Made by a program: the position numbers and the translations under genes
Assembly (NCBI GenBank): GCA_947258675.1
Contig: CAMYJP010000320.1
Span: 1 to 5,639, forward strand
Direction of reading: 5' to 3'
Length of the DNA stretch: 5,639 bases
DNA from: an uncultured Desulfobulbaceae bacterium
GTDB taxonomy: Bacteria > Desulfobacterota > Desulfobulbia > Desulfobulbales > BM004
Shown here: positions 5,139 through 5,639 of the stretch, piece by piece
How positions within the stretch are numbered: the stretch's first letter is position 1
Layout: every line of letters begins with the position of its first letter
Notes under the pieces: model-generated
The model's input: only the letters and a program-made list of their open reading frames with translations
Database searches by the model: none
Told to the model about the DNA's origin: nothing

Positions 5139-5639
5139 ATGCGTATCCTGTACAGGTTGGCATTCATAACTGCTGTTCTTGTTTTGTTGCCTCTCACCGG
5201 CGTATTGCTGACAGGAGGCGAAGTCAGTCTGTATCTTGAATTCCCTCCATTAACCCGATATGTGCAGCATGCACCTTTTTCCTGGCCAGTATTTCTTCTA
5301 CTGGCCTCATTTACCGCTGCTGTATGTTTGCCGTTTATAAAAACATCCTTAAAAGTTTCAACAAGCAGACGGTCTGAAACAGCACCAGGGGGTAAATATC
5401 CACTCTGGGGTTTAGCCGGTGTTATATTGACCGTTGTTTCCTGGATCTTGGCCTGGAACCGGTTCCCCTGGTTTACTGCATTGCAACCCTATACATTTTT
5501 CCCGATATGGCTTGGTTATATTATTTTAACTAACAGTATAACTCAATACCGTATCGGCCGCTGCCTGCTTAGAAATGAAACCAGATTCTTTTTTATTCTT
5601 TTCCCTGTTTCTGCACTGTTCTGGTGGTTTTTTGAATAT
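5139..5639 (+). CDS. Hypothetical multi-pass inner-membrane protein, partial (first 167 aa, runs off the right edge)
   Basis: ATG 5139 is preceded by AGGAG (5128-5132) at 6-nt spacing, and the frame stays open to the end of the window. The start reads MRILYRLAFITAVLVLLPLTGVLL. Hydrophobic segments lie at about residues 7-25, 48-67, 88-107, 117-134 and 149-165, with a polar loop at 68-87 (KTSLKVSTSRRSETAPGGK). Aromatic-rich stretches stand out: WILAWNRFPWF, TFFPIWLGYIILTNS and LFWWFFEY. I do not recognise a named domain; the pattern recalls conserved uncharacterised membrane proteins of Desulfobacterota. It begins 22 nt after glnS and is probably co-transcribed with it. The truncation is only the window edge. 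Confidence 0.85.
   Translation, partial: MRILYRLAFITAVLVLLPLTGVLLTGGEVSLYLEFPPLTRYVQHAPFSWPVFLLLASFTAAVCLPFIKTSLKVSTSRRSETAPGGKYPLWGLAGVILTVVSWILAWNRFPWFTALQPYTFFPIWLGYIILTNSITQYRIGRCLLRNETRFFFILFPVSALFWWFFEY

Overview
The window is the intI-proximal end of a chromosomal integron next to an ordinary housekeeping locus. From right to left on the plus strand there is a partial inner-membrane protein gene (5139 to the right edge), glnS (glutaminyl-tRNA synthetase, 3416-5116), and an integron integrase read on the plus strand (2076-3312). A long intergenic stretch (1335-2075) follows, then two complete gene cassettes and the start of a third, all read on the minus strand. This is the classical integron layout: integrase divergent from its cassette array.

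The cassette boundaries can be set from sequence alone. In each cassette the 7-bp box at its start (R', minus strand) is the perfect reverse complement of the R'' box in its own attC. Cassette 1 (669-1333) starts at GTTAGCA and ends with TGCTAAC. Cassette 2 (97-668) starts at GTTGTGC and ends with GCACAAC. The two attC sites (663-754 and 91-159) have imperfect stems with unpaired bases, as expected for folded attC substrates. They are unlike each other in size and core, unlike the near-identical VCR repeats of Vibrio superintegrons. Cassette 1 carries a GNAT acetyltransferase with a one-base frameshift. Cassette 2 carries an AT-rich gene for an unknown protein with an N-terminal membrane anchor.

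The integrase is unusual. An N-terminal SAM-like domain (2076-2420) and the complete IntI core (2380-3312) lie in different frames and overlap by 41 nt. This looks like a long-form integron integrase whose linker has been lost with a frame change, leaving either a split gene or a short IntI that starts at GTG. All catalytic residues and the IntI-specific insertion are present in the second ORF.

The 740-bp stretch between integrase and first cassette holds an exact-period 25-bp tandem array (1656-1780), one more diverged copy inside a hairpin next to the cassette 1 boundary (1355-1379), a TTGACA promoter with an adjacent 12-bp palindrome for the integrase, and no convincing gene. I could not place attI with confidence.

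The organism is a Gram-negative bacterium of moderate GC. The long-form IntI and the GlnRS would suit Desulfobacterota (the old Deltaproteobacteria), but this rests on recalled family resemblance, not on a search.
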